This document shows positions 39,709 to 46,926 of a DNA stretch of 64,000 nucleotides, in pieces. The notes under the pieces were generated by a model. The model was not told the DNA's origin, did not search any database, and worked only from the letters and a program-made list of their open reading frames with translations. How positions within the stretch are numbered: position 1 is the first letter of the stretch; each line of letters opens with the position of its first letter. The stretch is from JAWVZH01 sp033722295 (GTDB lineage Bacteria > Bacteroidota > Bacteroidia > Chitinophagales > Saprospiraceae). Both the position numbers and the translations under genes were made by a program. The stretch is from positions 9,482 through 73,481 of the forward strand of contig JAWVZH010000001.1 in assembly GCA_033722295.1 (NCBI GenBank), in the 5' to 3' direction.

Positions 39709-41817
39709 ATGATGCGCTTCGGGGTTGTTGTCCTTCTTTTTCTAGTCAGTCAACTGATTCATTCTCAGTCGATTGTGGGCTTCGAGATTGAGAGGTTCGC
39801 TGAAGAGAGCGAGGTGATCGTAGAAGGTGAGGTCTTAAAAAAGATCGGATTTTATCATGATAATGGCCTAATTTATACGCGCTATACCTTCAAAGTTTCA
39901 GGATATTTCAAGAACGGAGAATTCTCTCCTGAGATCGACTTCATCCAGGTGGGTGGAGTCGTGGGTGATGAAGCCCTGGTGGTCTGTCCTTCTATAAAAC
40001 TGAACATCGGGCAGACCGGCATCATAGGTTTAAGATCCTTGGCATCCAGAAGCGGAGAAGATCTGATACCTGTTTCAGGTATGCAATCCTGGATCGATTA
40101 CGATGAGGAAGAACAGATCTATGTTTTGTGGTCCGGAGAAAGTTTCAAAAAGCAGGAGTTAATAGAGTCCATTGAGTCCCATACGAAATCTGAATATCAA
40201 CTTGTAGATCGAGATGAGAAGCAGATCAATACGCCTGAATCTGCGGTTGTGATCAATTCTATAACACCTTTGACCACTCAGGCCGGAAGAGGTCGTGAAA
40301 TTACCATCAATGGTTCTGGATTTGGCTCAAGCAGGGGCAGTGGTGGTGTTTTTTTTAGGAATGTTAACGCCGGCTCATCAAGTTACAGCATAAATGGCAT
40401 CATCTACAACCAATGGACGAGTACCCAGATCAAAGTGATAGTTCCCTATAATGCCGGAAGCGGAAAGATTGTGGTGGAAACTGACGCTGGTATGATCAGT
40501 TCACCTTCTGCTCAAGACCTTACGATCACATATAATGTCATCAATGTCTCCCTTACAGAGTTAACGTATCTGATAGACTTCGACAACTTCAATAATGGCG
40601 GATATGCCTTCAAGTATTCCGATAATACGGCCAATGGAGGAGTTGACTTCACATCTATACCGGATGCGATATCAGCCGTGGAAAGAGCGACTTCGACCTG
40701 GAACTCAGGTACTGGCTTTTCGATCTATACCGAAGAAGCCTGCGGAACGACTTCACTTCAGGTGCCTTCTCGAGATGGTACTAACTTGCTCACCTTTGAC
40801 AGCGATGCTTACGATATGGACGTACAATTCGGTTCATCTACCTTAGGTGTGATGTTTTCATATTACAGTAAATGCGGCAGCAGTGAATGGGAAGTGATGG
40901 AAATGGATATGGTCCTTAGAAGAGATGGTGATCCCAACGGGTTCGGGGGATCGGTCAACTGGGAATATGGTCCTGGTTCGCCGACTTTAAGTGAGACGGA
41001 CTTTGAGTCTGTTGTTCTACATGAATTTGGTCATGCACACCAGTTGGGTCATTGCAGGATATCCGGTGCGGTCATGCAACCATTTATTGTGAGGGGAACA
41101 ACCAACAGGAATTTGTCCAGCAGTGAGACCAACGGAGGCAACTTTTGTCAGAATGAGAGTACAGCGTACAATCCTCCTGTCATAGGTGGGTGCCCACCGC
41201 CATTTAATCAAGCCAGACAATATGAGGATTACGATGCCAGCAACAAATGTTCAGGATTCTTGCCACTTGAGTTGGTCCAGTTCTCGGTGAACAAGAGAGG
41301 CAAGTCGAGTGCTAATGTTTTCTGGTTAACCAACGCGGAGAGGTTTCATTCAAAAACAGAATTGGAGTATCTCCATGAGGAGGGCGGAAGTTCCTGGATG
41401 GTTCTGGAATCTTTTCCACACAGTGATGATAATGATGTTATCAATGAGTATGAGTTTGTTCATGAGGGCCTGACTGTCGGCGTGCATTTATACCGCCTGA
41501 AGTTTATCGACCATCACGGTAACTATGAATATTCAGAACTGCGCTCTCTGGAGATCGAAGGAGAGAGCCGATATGTGATGGCACAGTTGAATGGTAGCCA
41601 GATACCACTGACCTGGAAGTTCCCGAATGACGACTCCTTTTATATTGGTTTATATGATCTGTCAGGTAAAATGCTTTACAGAACGAAATGGTCCGAGGTG
41701 CCTCTCAGTATTGATCTGGATCAAAGTGTGCCCATTCTCAGCTCCGGTGTCTATATCCTCAGTTGGTGGTCAGATCGGCATAAAGTACCATCATTGAGAA
41801 AGATCATGGTTGATTAG
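39709..41817 (+). CDS. secreted zinc metalloprotease with IPT/TIG domain and T9SS type A sorting domain
   Basis: A 702-residue protein: signal peptide (VVVLLFLVSQLIHSQ), an N-terminal beta region, an IPT/TIG domain at about residues 180-268 (ITPLTTQAGRGREITINGSGFG), and a matrixin-like protease with HEFGHAHQLGH at residues 438-448 followed by GAVMQPF, which resembles a Met-turn. The last ~85 residues form a type A T9SS sorting domain (FYIGLYDLSGKMLYRT, SSGVYILSWW, KIMVD). It is predicted to be exported and processed by the type IX pathway. Substrate unknown. Transcribed alone; the 194-base upstream gap (39515-39708) shows only A/T-rich sequence. Confidence 0.9.
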   Translation: MMRFGVVVLLFLVSQLIHSQSIVGFEIERFAEESEVIVEGEVLKKIGFYHDNGLIYTRYTFKVSGYFKNGEFSPEIDFIQVGGVVGDEALVVCPSIKLNIGQTGIIGLRSLASRSGEDLIPVSGMQSWIDYDEEEQIYVLWSGESFKKQELIESIESHTKSEYQLVDRDEKQINTPESAVVINSITPLTTQAGRGREITINGSGFGSSRGSGGVFFRNVNAGSSSYSINGIIYNQWTSTQIKVIVPYNAGSGKIVVETDAGMISSPSAQDLTITYNVINVSLTELTYLIDFDNFNNGGYAFKYSDNTANGGVDFTSIPDAISAVERATSTWNSGTGFSIYTEEACGTTSLQVPSRDGTNLLTFDSDAYDMDVQFGSSTLGVMFSYYSKCGSSEWEVMEMDMVLRRDGDPNGFGGSVNWEYGPGSPTLSETDFESVVLHEFGHAHQLGHCRISGAVMQPFIVRGTTNRNLSSSETNGGNFCQNESTAYNPPVIGGCPPPFNQARQYEDYDASNKCSGFLPLELVQFSVNKRGKSSANVFWLTNAERFHSKTELEYLHEEGGSSWMVLESFPHSDDNDVINEYEFVHEGLTVGVHLYRLKFIDHHGNYEYSELRSLEIEGESRYVMAQLNGSQIPLTWKFPNDDSFYIGLYDLSGKMLYRTKWSEVPLSIDLDQSVPILSSGVYILSWWSDRHKVPSLRKIMVD

Positions 41818-41834
41818 AAATCTGAAGGATCAAG

Positions 41835-41865
41835 TTTGCTTAAGTAGAAATTGGTTATATCTTTG
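41835..41865 (+). promoter_or_regulatory. promoter of tRNA-Lys
   Basis: TTTG at 41835-41838, a 19-base spacer, and TATCTTTG at 41858-41865: an ideal Bacteroidota promoter. A perfect 12-bp palindrome (TCCCGATCGGGA, 41869-41880) lies at the expected transcription start, 46 bases before the tRNA. Confidence 0.7.
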
Positions 41866-41911
41866 CGTTCCCGATCGGGAAATATATTAGAATTATATCT
41901 AACATCATCGC

Positions 41912-41984
41912 GACCGGTTAGCTCAGTTGGTAGAGCAACGCCCTTTTAAGGCGTGGGTCCTGGGTTCGAGACCCAGACCGGTCA
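41912..41984 (+). tRNA. tRNA-Lys (anticodon TTT)
   Basis: A 73-base cloverleaf: acceptor GACCGGT paired with ACCGGTC, D-arm with GCTCAGTTGGTAGAGC, anticodon stem ACGCC/GGCGT around loop CTTTTAA (anticodon TTT, lysine), T-arm CTGGGTTCGAGACCCAG, discriminator A. The CCA end is not encoded. Confidence 0.97.
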
Positions 41985-41995
41985 CAGAAATCCTA

Positions 41996-42030
41996 ATAGT
42001 CCAATTCGAAGAGAGTTGGACTATTTTTTT
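41996..42030 (+). terminator. rho-independent terminator after tRNA-Lys
   Basis: Perfect 9-bp stem ATAGTCCAA (41996-42004) with TTGGACTAT (42016-42024), 11-base loop, followed by TTTTTT; it lies 12 bases after the tRNA. It could also serve the convergent dehydrogenase gene. Confidence 0.88.
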
Positions 42031-42125
42031 GATATACCATATCGATAATTGTCTGGTTATTGACTTTTGATCAAAATAGGTCAATAGAGCAAAATACCCA
42101 AAATGATTTTTGGACATTAAACCTT

Positions 42126-43343
42126 TTAGCGGCCTTTAGCCTGATGACCTTCAAGGAAGTTCTTTAAATATTTGAAATGCACTCCCAACTTGCCATTTTG
42201 TGCTATGGTCGCCTGCTCCAGGATGTCACTGCTGTCCTTCAACAACTCGGGTAGGATGTTGTCTATAAATTGTTGACCAAAGCTTTCACTGGCATCCCTG
42301 GGAACCTCATTAGGTAAATTATCAATGGCCATTACGTCAATGCCGCCAGCCTGAAACGGTTCGACTTCAGCTTTGCGATCCGGATCAAATCCGTAGACGG
42401 GGTCATCAATGGTCGTGGGACGAATGGTGGAAGGGATCGAAGCTTCAGGAGCGATGTCACAGGTGACATCGGCTATGACCTTGATTTTGAAATCTTTTTT
42501 TGCCATATCCTCCAGGGAGAAGAATGCAGGTGATCGAGGGTCCCAGTAAATACCATTGATCATGACGTCCGCCTGACGAGCGTACGGTAGAAATTGTGAT
42601 TCATAACTTCCTGGATCAGAAAAATAGTCATCCAGTTCGAAATTCAAACCATCTGTCCGCCGTGCATATGCTTTAACACCTAACTGTGTATAGATCGCTT
42701 CATCGTAGGAGCGGGTGAGGAAATCTTCGGGCGATACTCTCTTTATTCCTGACATTTCCAGGGTATGCACACTTCCGCTCGCAACCCTGCCATCACCAGT
42801 CAGTACGATCTTGAAAGCCGGCCATTTTATCTGATCATAATAGGGAATGACAGATCTGAAATCGGGCAATTTGTACAGTCTGGGTAGGCGGGTTAGCTCC
42901 GTTCTGCGGCACCATGTCCAAAGAGCGTTGTGTGCTCCGACCAGTCCCGCAAAATATCCAAAGGCGATAAGCCTTCTTCCGGAATCATCCGTAAGCACTT
43001 CATAATCTATAAGCCTTACTTCATTCTCTATGAATGCTTTAAGGAGATTCCTGTTATAGGCCTGTTCTTTAATAGTATGTGAGAAGATGAAATATGTCTT
43101 TCCTGGAAGGACGTTTTCGGGAATGAGTTCCTTGACGCCCAAAAGGACATCACGATCAGACAAATCCGATGAAAGAGTGACGCCGGCCTCTAGGTATTCC
43201 TCGTCCTTGTAACAACGGATCGGCGAAGGTTCGACCTCTATATTTATTTCTGAATTAGCCATGATCAACTGGCATTGCTGAGGTGTCAGCGGCACGCGGC
43301 TGTCTGGTGGAGATTTGCGTTCTCGTATAATTCCTATTTTCAT
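42126..43343 (-). CDS. saccharopine dehydrogenase / alanine dehydrogenase-like NAD(P)-dependent oxidoreductase
   Basis: A 405-residue enzyme of the AlaDH/PNT N-terminal fold: starts IGIIRERKSPPDSRVPLTP, the RVPLTP block being the conserved substrate-binding region, followed by GVKELI, YFIFSHTIKEQ and LIDYEVLTDDSGRRLIAFG. The central part has a nucleotide-binding segment (FKIVLTGDGRVASGSVHTLE). The combination resembles lysine-forming saccharopine dehydrogenase (LYS1 type), but no lysine-pathway gene is nearby, so specificity is not settled. It is divergent from the GNAT gene, with only 36 bases between starts. Confidence 0.78.
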   Translation of the reverse strand: MKIGIIRERKSPPDSRVPLTPQQCQLIMANSEINIEVEPSPIRCYKDEEYLEAGVTLSSDLSDRDVLLGVKELIPENVLPGKTYFIFSHTIKEQAYNRNLLKAFIENEVRLIDYEVLTDDSGRRLIAFGYFAGLVGAHNALWTWCRRTELTRLPRLYKLPDFRSVIPYYDQIKWPAFKIVLTGDGRVASGSVHTLEMSGIKRVSPEDFLTRSYDEAIYTQLGVKAYARRTDGLNFELDDYFSDPGSYESQFLPYARQADVMINGIYWDPRSPAFFSLEDMAKKDFKIKVIADVTCDIAPEASIPSTIRPTTIDDPVYGFDPDRKAEVEPFQAGGIDVMAIDNLPNEVPRDASESFGQQFIDNILPELLKDSSDILEQATIAQNGKLGVHFKYLKNFLEGHQAKGR

Positions 43344-43379
43344 ACTTATGTTTTCCGCAGAAAAATAAATATACGTGCT

Positions 43380-43904
43380 GTGAAGGTGAGCAACGTCATA
43401 GAAACGCCTAGATTATTTCTTCGCCCATTTGCAGAAGAGGATGCTGAAGTTTTTTACCTGTTGAATCTAGACGAGGAAGTCATGCGATTTACGGGAGATG
43501 TACCTTTTGACACAGTTGAAGCCAGTCGCCAGTTCATTTTAGCCTATTCCGAATATGACAAACATGGCTATGGTCGGTTTTCTGTGGTCACCAAATCCAG
43601 TTCACAGGTTATAGGCTGGTGCGGATTAAAATATCATCCCGATGAAGATTATACAGATCTGGGATATCGCATTCTTCGTCAGTACTGGGGGAGAGGTTAT
43701 GCGACGGAGGCATCTGTTGCATGCGTCTCTTATGGATTCAAGACCTTAGGACTGGATGAGATCATTGGACGAACGGCTCAGGAGAATACAGCATCGGTCC
43801 GGGTATTGGAAAAAATAGGTATGCGTTTTTGGAAGAAAGCGTCCTGCGAGGGCATTGAGAATTCCGTCTTCTACAGGATCAATAGAGAGGAATGGGGCAG
43901 ATGA
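43380..43904 (+). CDS. GNAT family N-acetyltransferase (RimJ/RimL-like)
   Basis: About 174 residues from a GTG at 43380. The open frame begins at 43275, inside the divergent dehydrogenase gene, and its first ~35 residues have no family similarity, so the GTG start just before VIETPRLFLRPF is chosen; a second GTG at 43386 is possible. RimJ/RimL features are seen in order: ETPRLFLRPFAEEDAE, GWCGLKYH, LGYRILRQYWGRGYATEA (acetyl-CoA pyrophosphate loop Q/R-x-x-G-x-G/A) and NTASVRVLEKIGMRF. Likely acetylates a protein N-terminus or a small amine; substrate unknown. Confidence 0.85.
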   Translation: MKVSNVIETPRLFLRPFAEEDAEVFYLLNLDEEVMRFTGDVPFDTVEASRQFILAYSEYDKHGYGRFSVVTKSSSQVIGWCGLKYHPDEDYTDLGYRILRQYWGRGYATEASVACVSYGFKTLGLDEIIGRTAQENTASVRVLEKIGMRFWKKASCEGIENSVFYRINREEWGR

Positions 43905-44232
43905 GTAATTAAGGTTCCGTCCTTCTGTCGTAGATCATGAACCAGGTAAGCAGAAAACCGGTAATAAGTAAAGCAACTAATGGCATGGCTGTGTCGATTT
44001 TTAGATTTTTTGCTCACTGTTTTTAAGGACAGTTATTAGGATAAAGGTAACAATTCATATTAAAAGATTCAATAATATTAGCATCTCTCTATCAAGCGTC
44101 ACGGCGTGGTGAGTTGAACATACCCTTAAGATGAAGTGTATGTATGGTACAGCCGGTTTACTGAATTGCAGAGAAATTCAGAACCTTCTTAAAACGATAG
44201 TCGTTCGTTATTGTGAATCTAAACTTTAAAAA
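43905..44232. other. intergenic region between GNAT and DUF2911 genes
   Basis: 328 bases. It contains the minus-strand 25-codon candidate listed separately (43909-43986), an ACTGT/ACAGT inverted repeat near 44016-44034, and a 7-bp perfect hairpin (CTGAATT/AATTCAG, 44161-44181) in the leader of the DUF2911 gene. No clear promoter consensus was found. Confidence 0.5.
43909..43986 (-). CDS. candidate 25-residue single-helix membrane microprotein
   Basis: An ATG-started, TAA-ended frame of 25 codons coding MPLVALLITGFLLTWFMIYD followed by RRTEP. It has one 16-18-residue hydrophobic helix and a charged, Arg-containing end, the composition expected of a real small membrane protein, and it fits between the GNAT stop (43904) and the following region without overlap. 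Similar tiny subunits accompany oxidases and transporters in other bacteria, but no partner is adjacent. Chance cannot be excluded at this length. Confidence 0.35.
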   Translation of the reverse strand: MPLVALLITGFLLTWFMIYDRRTEP

Positions 44233-45126
44233 ATGCGAAAAGTATTAACATTAGGTATTGTATTGATGGGCCTTCAGATGCTACAGGCTCAGGTTGAAGT
44301 GCCGGCTCCAAGCCCACTTGCCAAGCTCGAACAGAAAGTTGGACTTACAGAGGTGACCGTCGAGTACTCCCGACCAGGTGTCAAGAACCGAAAGGTCTTC
44401 GGAAAGCTTGTGCCATATGGTGAAATGTGGAGGACTGGCGCAAACGCCTCGACTAAAGTGACTTTCAGTAATGATGTAGTTGTTGAAGGCAACAAACTGG
44501 AAAAAGGCTCATATGCCCTTTTTACAATTCCTGGTGAGATCGACTGGGAAGTTATCTTTTACACAGACACTGAAACATGGGGTGTGCCGAGGGAATATGA
44601 TGAATCCAAAGAAGCAGCCCGATTCACAGTAACAAGTGAAGAATTGCCCTGGACGATCGAAACTATGCTGATCGATGTGGGTAATCTGCGTGATGCTTCA
44701 GCTACTCTGACCTTGTACTGGGAAAGTATTATGGTGCCTATAGATATCCAATTTGGTACTGATGCCATGGTTCAGGAAAAGATCGAAACTGTGCTTGCGG
44801 GGCCGTCTGGACGAGATTATTATCTTGCTGCCAGATATTACTTTGCCAATGATAAGGACATCAATCAGGCTAAAGAGTGGATAGAAATAGCAAATGAAAA
44901 GGATCCTAAATTCTGGCAACTCAGATTAGAATCGCTGATCCACGCCAAAGATGGAGATTATACCAGTGCGATCAAAACTGCAAAGGAATCCAAGGAAATG
45001 GCGATGGAAGCCGGCAACGAGAATTACGTAAGGATGAATGAGGCCTCTATCGAGGAATGGGAGATGAAAATGAAAGAACCGGCCAAGATGGAAGCCAAGC
45101 CTATGGATAAGGCAATGGATAAGTAA
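44233..45126 (+). CDS. secreted DUF2911 family protein
   Basis: A 297-residue periplasmic or secreted protein: signal peptide (LTLGIVLMGLQMLQAQ), then the DUF2911 domain with the conserved core VTVEYSRPGVKNRKVFGKLVPYGEMWRTGANAST (written in parts: YSRPGVKNRKVFG, PYGEMWRTGANAST), YALFTIPG and DWEVIFY. A C-terminal helical part (residues ~190-275) has TPR-like character and ends in a Lys/Met/Ala-rich tail with the near-repeat KPMDKAMDK. The function of DUF2911 is unknown; it is common and often multi-copy in Bacteroidota. It converges on the symporter gene with a 4-base gap. Confidence 0.88.
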   Translation: MRKVLTLGIVLMGLQMLQAQVEVPAPSPLAKLEQKVGLTEVTVEYSRPGVKNRKVFGKLVPYGEMWRTGANASTKVTFSNDVVVEGNKLEKGSYALFTIPGEIDWEVIFYTDTETWGVPREYDESKEAARFTVTSEELPWTIETMLIDVGNLRDASATLTLYWESIMVPIDIQFGTDAMVQEKIETVLAGPSGRDYYLAARYYFANDKDINQAKEWIEIANEKDPKFWQLRLESLIHAKDGDYTSAIKTAKESKEMAMEAGNENYVRMNEASIEEWEMKMKEPAKMEAKPMDKAMDK

Positions 45127-45130
45127 TCTC

Positions 45131-46825
45131 TTACTTCCTGTTGGACAGTATAATTTTTTCGATGATGTATCCCAACAAAATGACGTTTATGCAACCGATC
45201 AGGTTGAACCATAAGTAGCCAACCTCAGTAAAGGCGAAAATTGCAAAGACGATACATTCAGAAATAATGGCGGCAAGGAACACAGCTTTGCCGCCAATTT
45301 TTTTTACATAAAAGGCTACCAGAAAGATACCCAGGATGGTACCGTAAAAGAGAGAACCTACAATGTTGACATATTGTATCAAGTTCTCATAGAGGTTTCC
45401 GAATACGGCAAACAGGATCGCAATGACACCCCAACTCAAAGTGAACATCCTGGACATGAAGACATAATGTCTGTCGGAGCTACCTTCTCTTGCAAAAAGG
45501 CGTTTATATAAATCGACAGTGGTTGTGCTCGCGAGTGCATTGAGTTCTGCTGCCGTGCTGCTCATAGCCGCTGAAAGGATCACAGCCAGTAAAAGTCCGA
45601 TAAGGCCTGTCGGCAGTTGGGTGAGGATAAAGTGCAGAAATACATAGTCCCGGTCATTGGTCTCTATGTCGGGATCGACCTGGGTTATAAGACCACGAAC
45701 GTCCTCTCTCAGTCGGTCTTCCTGCCGGGAAAGTGTTGCGATCCGCAAGGCTTTTTCTTTGACTTCCTGAGTACTGCCTTCTTCCCTGACCAATAGATAT
45801 TCACTGATCTGTGCATTTCGTTCCCTGAAGAGTTCATCATACTCCTGGTACTTCAGCTCCATCTCGGGACTCAATCGACTTTCTTCAACAATATTCAGTG
45901 TGTTGTCATTAAAGAAAACCGGAGCGGGATTGAATTGATAAAAAACGAAAACCATCACTCCTACAAGCAATATGAAGAACTGCATGGGAACCTTGAGAGC
46001 TGCATTGAACAAGAGTCCCATCCGACTTTCTCTAATGGACCGCGCACTCAGGTAGCGTTGCACCTGAGACTGGTCGGTTCCGAAATAGGAGAGTGCCAGG
46101 AAAAAGCCTCCTATGATCCCTGACCATAATGTATATCGATTGTTGAGATCAAATGAAAGATCGATCACATTCATTTTACCCGACAGACCCGAAACGTGCA
46201 GGGCATCGGTGAAGCTTACATTTTCAGGTAAGGAATTGATGAGGTACATAAAGGTGAATACCATGCCTCCGAAAATGACCATCATCTGATACTTTTGTGT
46301 GATGCTCACGGCCTTGGTGCCTCCGCTGACAGTATAAATGATCACCAAACAACCTATGACCAGATTGGTAATGGTCAGGTTCCAGTTGAGTATGGATGAA
46401 AGGATTATGGCAGGCGCGTAAATAGTAATGCCCGCGGCCAGTCCTCGCTGTATTAAAAAGAGCAGAGAGGTCAACGACCTCGTTCGTACATCGAATCGGG
46501 ATTCCAGGAACTCATAAGCGGTATACACCTTCAGTTTGTAATAAATGGGAATAAAGGTGATACAGAGAACGACCATTGCAAGGGGCAGACCAAAATAGAA
46601 CTGAACGAAACGCATGCCATCGCTAAAGGCCTGGCCCGGTGTACTGAGAAAAGTAATCGCGCTCGCCTGGGTAGCCATGACGGAAAGACCAACAAGCCAC
46701 CATTTCGCACTTCGGTCTCCAAGCAAGAACCCATCCAGGTTCTCATTCTTCCTGGTCTTCCAGGCTCCATACAAAACTATGAAGCCGAGTACCCCACACA
46801 GTATGATCCAATCGATCTGACTCAA
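45131..46825 (-). CDS. sodium:solute symporter (SSS family) with a long hydrophilic insert
   Basis: A 564-residue integral membrane transporter. N-terminal helices (WIILCGVLGFIVLYGAW, then the conserved MATQASAITFLSTPGQAF block in helix 2), ARSIRESRMG, and C-terminal helices give about 13-14 segments as in SSS proteins. Between residues ~325 and 410 is a ~85-residue charged, helical insert (LSPEMELKYQEYDELFRE and onward) that is longer than the loop in standard members. The start is TTG (46823-46825), overlapping the stop of a 34-codon gene upstream (TTGA), so translation is coupled. Together with the secreted PIG-L deacetylase it probably imports a deacetylated or released sugar compound (inference). 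Confidence 0.9.
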   Translation of the reverse strand: MSQIDWIILCGVLGFIVLYGAWKTRKNENLDGFLLGDRSAKWWLVGLSVMATQASAITFLSTPGQAFSDGMRFVQFYFGLPLAMVVLCITFIPIYYKLKVYTAYEFLESRFDVRTRSLTSLLFLIQRGLAAGITIYAPAIILSSILNWNLTITNLVIGCLVIIYTVSGGTKAVSITQKYQMMVIFGGMVFTFMYLINSLPENVSFTDALHVSGLSGKMNVIDLSFDLNNRYTLWSGIIGGFFLALSYFGTDQSQVQRYLSARSIRESRMGLLFNAALKVPMQFFILLVGVMVFVFYQFNPAPVFFNDNTLNIVEESRLSPEMELKYQEYDELFRERNAQISEYLLVREEGSTQEVKEKALRIATLSRQEDRLREDVRGLITQVDPDIETNDRDYVFLHFILTQLPTGLIGLLLAVILSAAMSSTAAELNALASTTTVDLYKRLFAREGSSDRHYVFMSRMFTLSWGVIAILFAVFGNLYENLIQYVNIVGSLFYGTILGIFLVAFYVKKIGGKAVFLAAIISECIVFAIFAFTEVGYLWFNLIGCINVILLGYIIEKIILSNRK

Positions 46826-46926
46826 TGATTGAATATTTTAGTTATGATGTAGAAAACCAGGATAAGAAGTGCGTTCCACAAGAGAACGAATGCATAGACC
46901 TTGTTCCATCCCCGTTCTTCCTTCAT
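46822..46926 (-). CDS. 34-residue single-helix membrane protein coupled to PIG-L deacetylase and symporter
   Basis: ATG at 46926, TGA ending at 46822. The product starts MKEERGWNKVYAF, continues VLLWNALLILVFYIITKIFN and ends in H: a charged cytoplasmic-type head followed by one ~20-residue transmembrane helix. The ATG overlaps the stop of the PIG-L gene (TGATG, 46924-46928) and its own TGA overlaps the TTG start of the symporter (TTGA). Overlaps at both ends are very unlikely for a random frame and show that ribosomes pass from one gene to the next. Small one- or two-helix partners of SSS transporters are known (for example MctS with MctP, YhdT with PanF), but those are longer. A stabilising or regulatory subunit of the symporter is the best guess. 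Confidence 0.82.
   Translation of the reverse strand: MKEERGWNKVYAFVLLWNALLILVFYIITKIFNH

Noticed and set aside
41923..42117. Minus-strand ORF with a GLEPRTHALKG-like sequence
   Set aside because: It is the antisense of tRNA-Lys and its terminator; such ORFs are a common annotation artefact.
43275..43379. Upstream extension of the GNAT gene
   Set aside because: It overlaps the N-terminal coding part of the divergent dehydrogenase and has no similarity to the family; the GTG at 43380 fits better.
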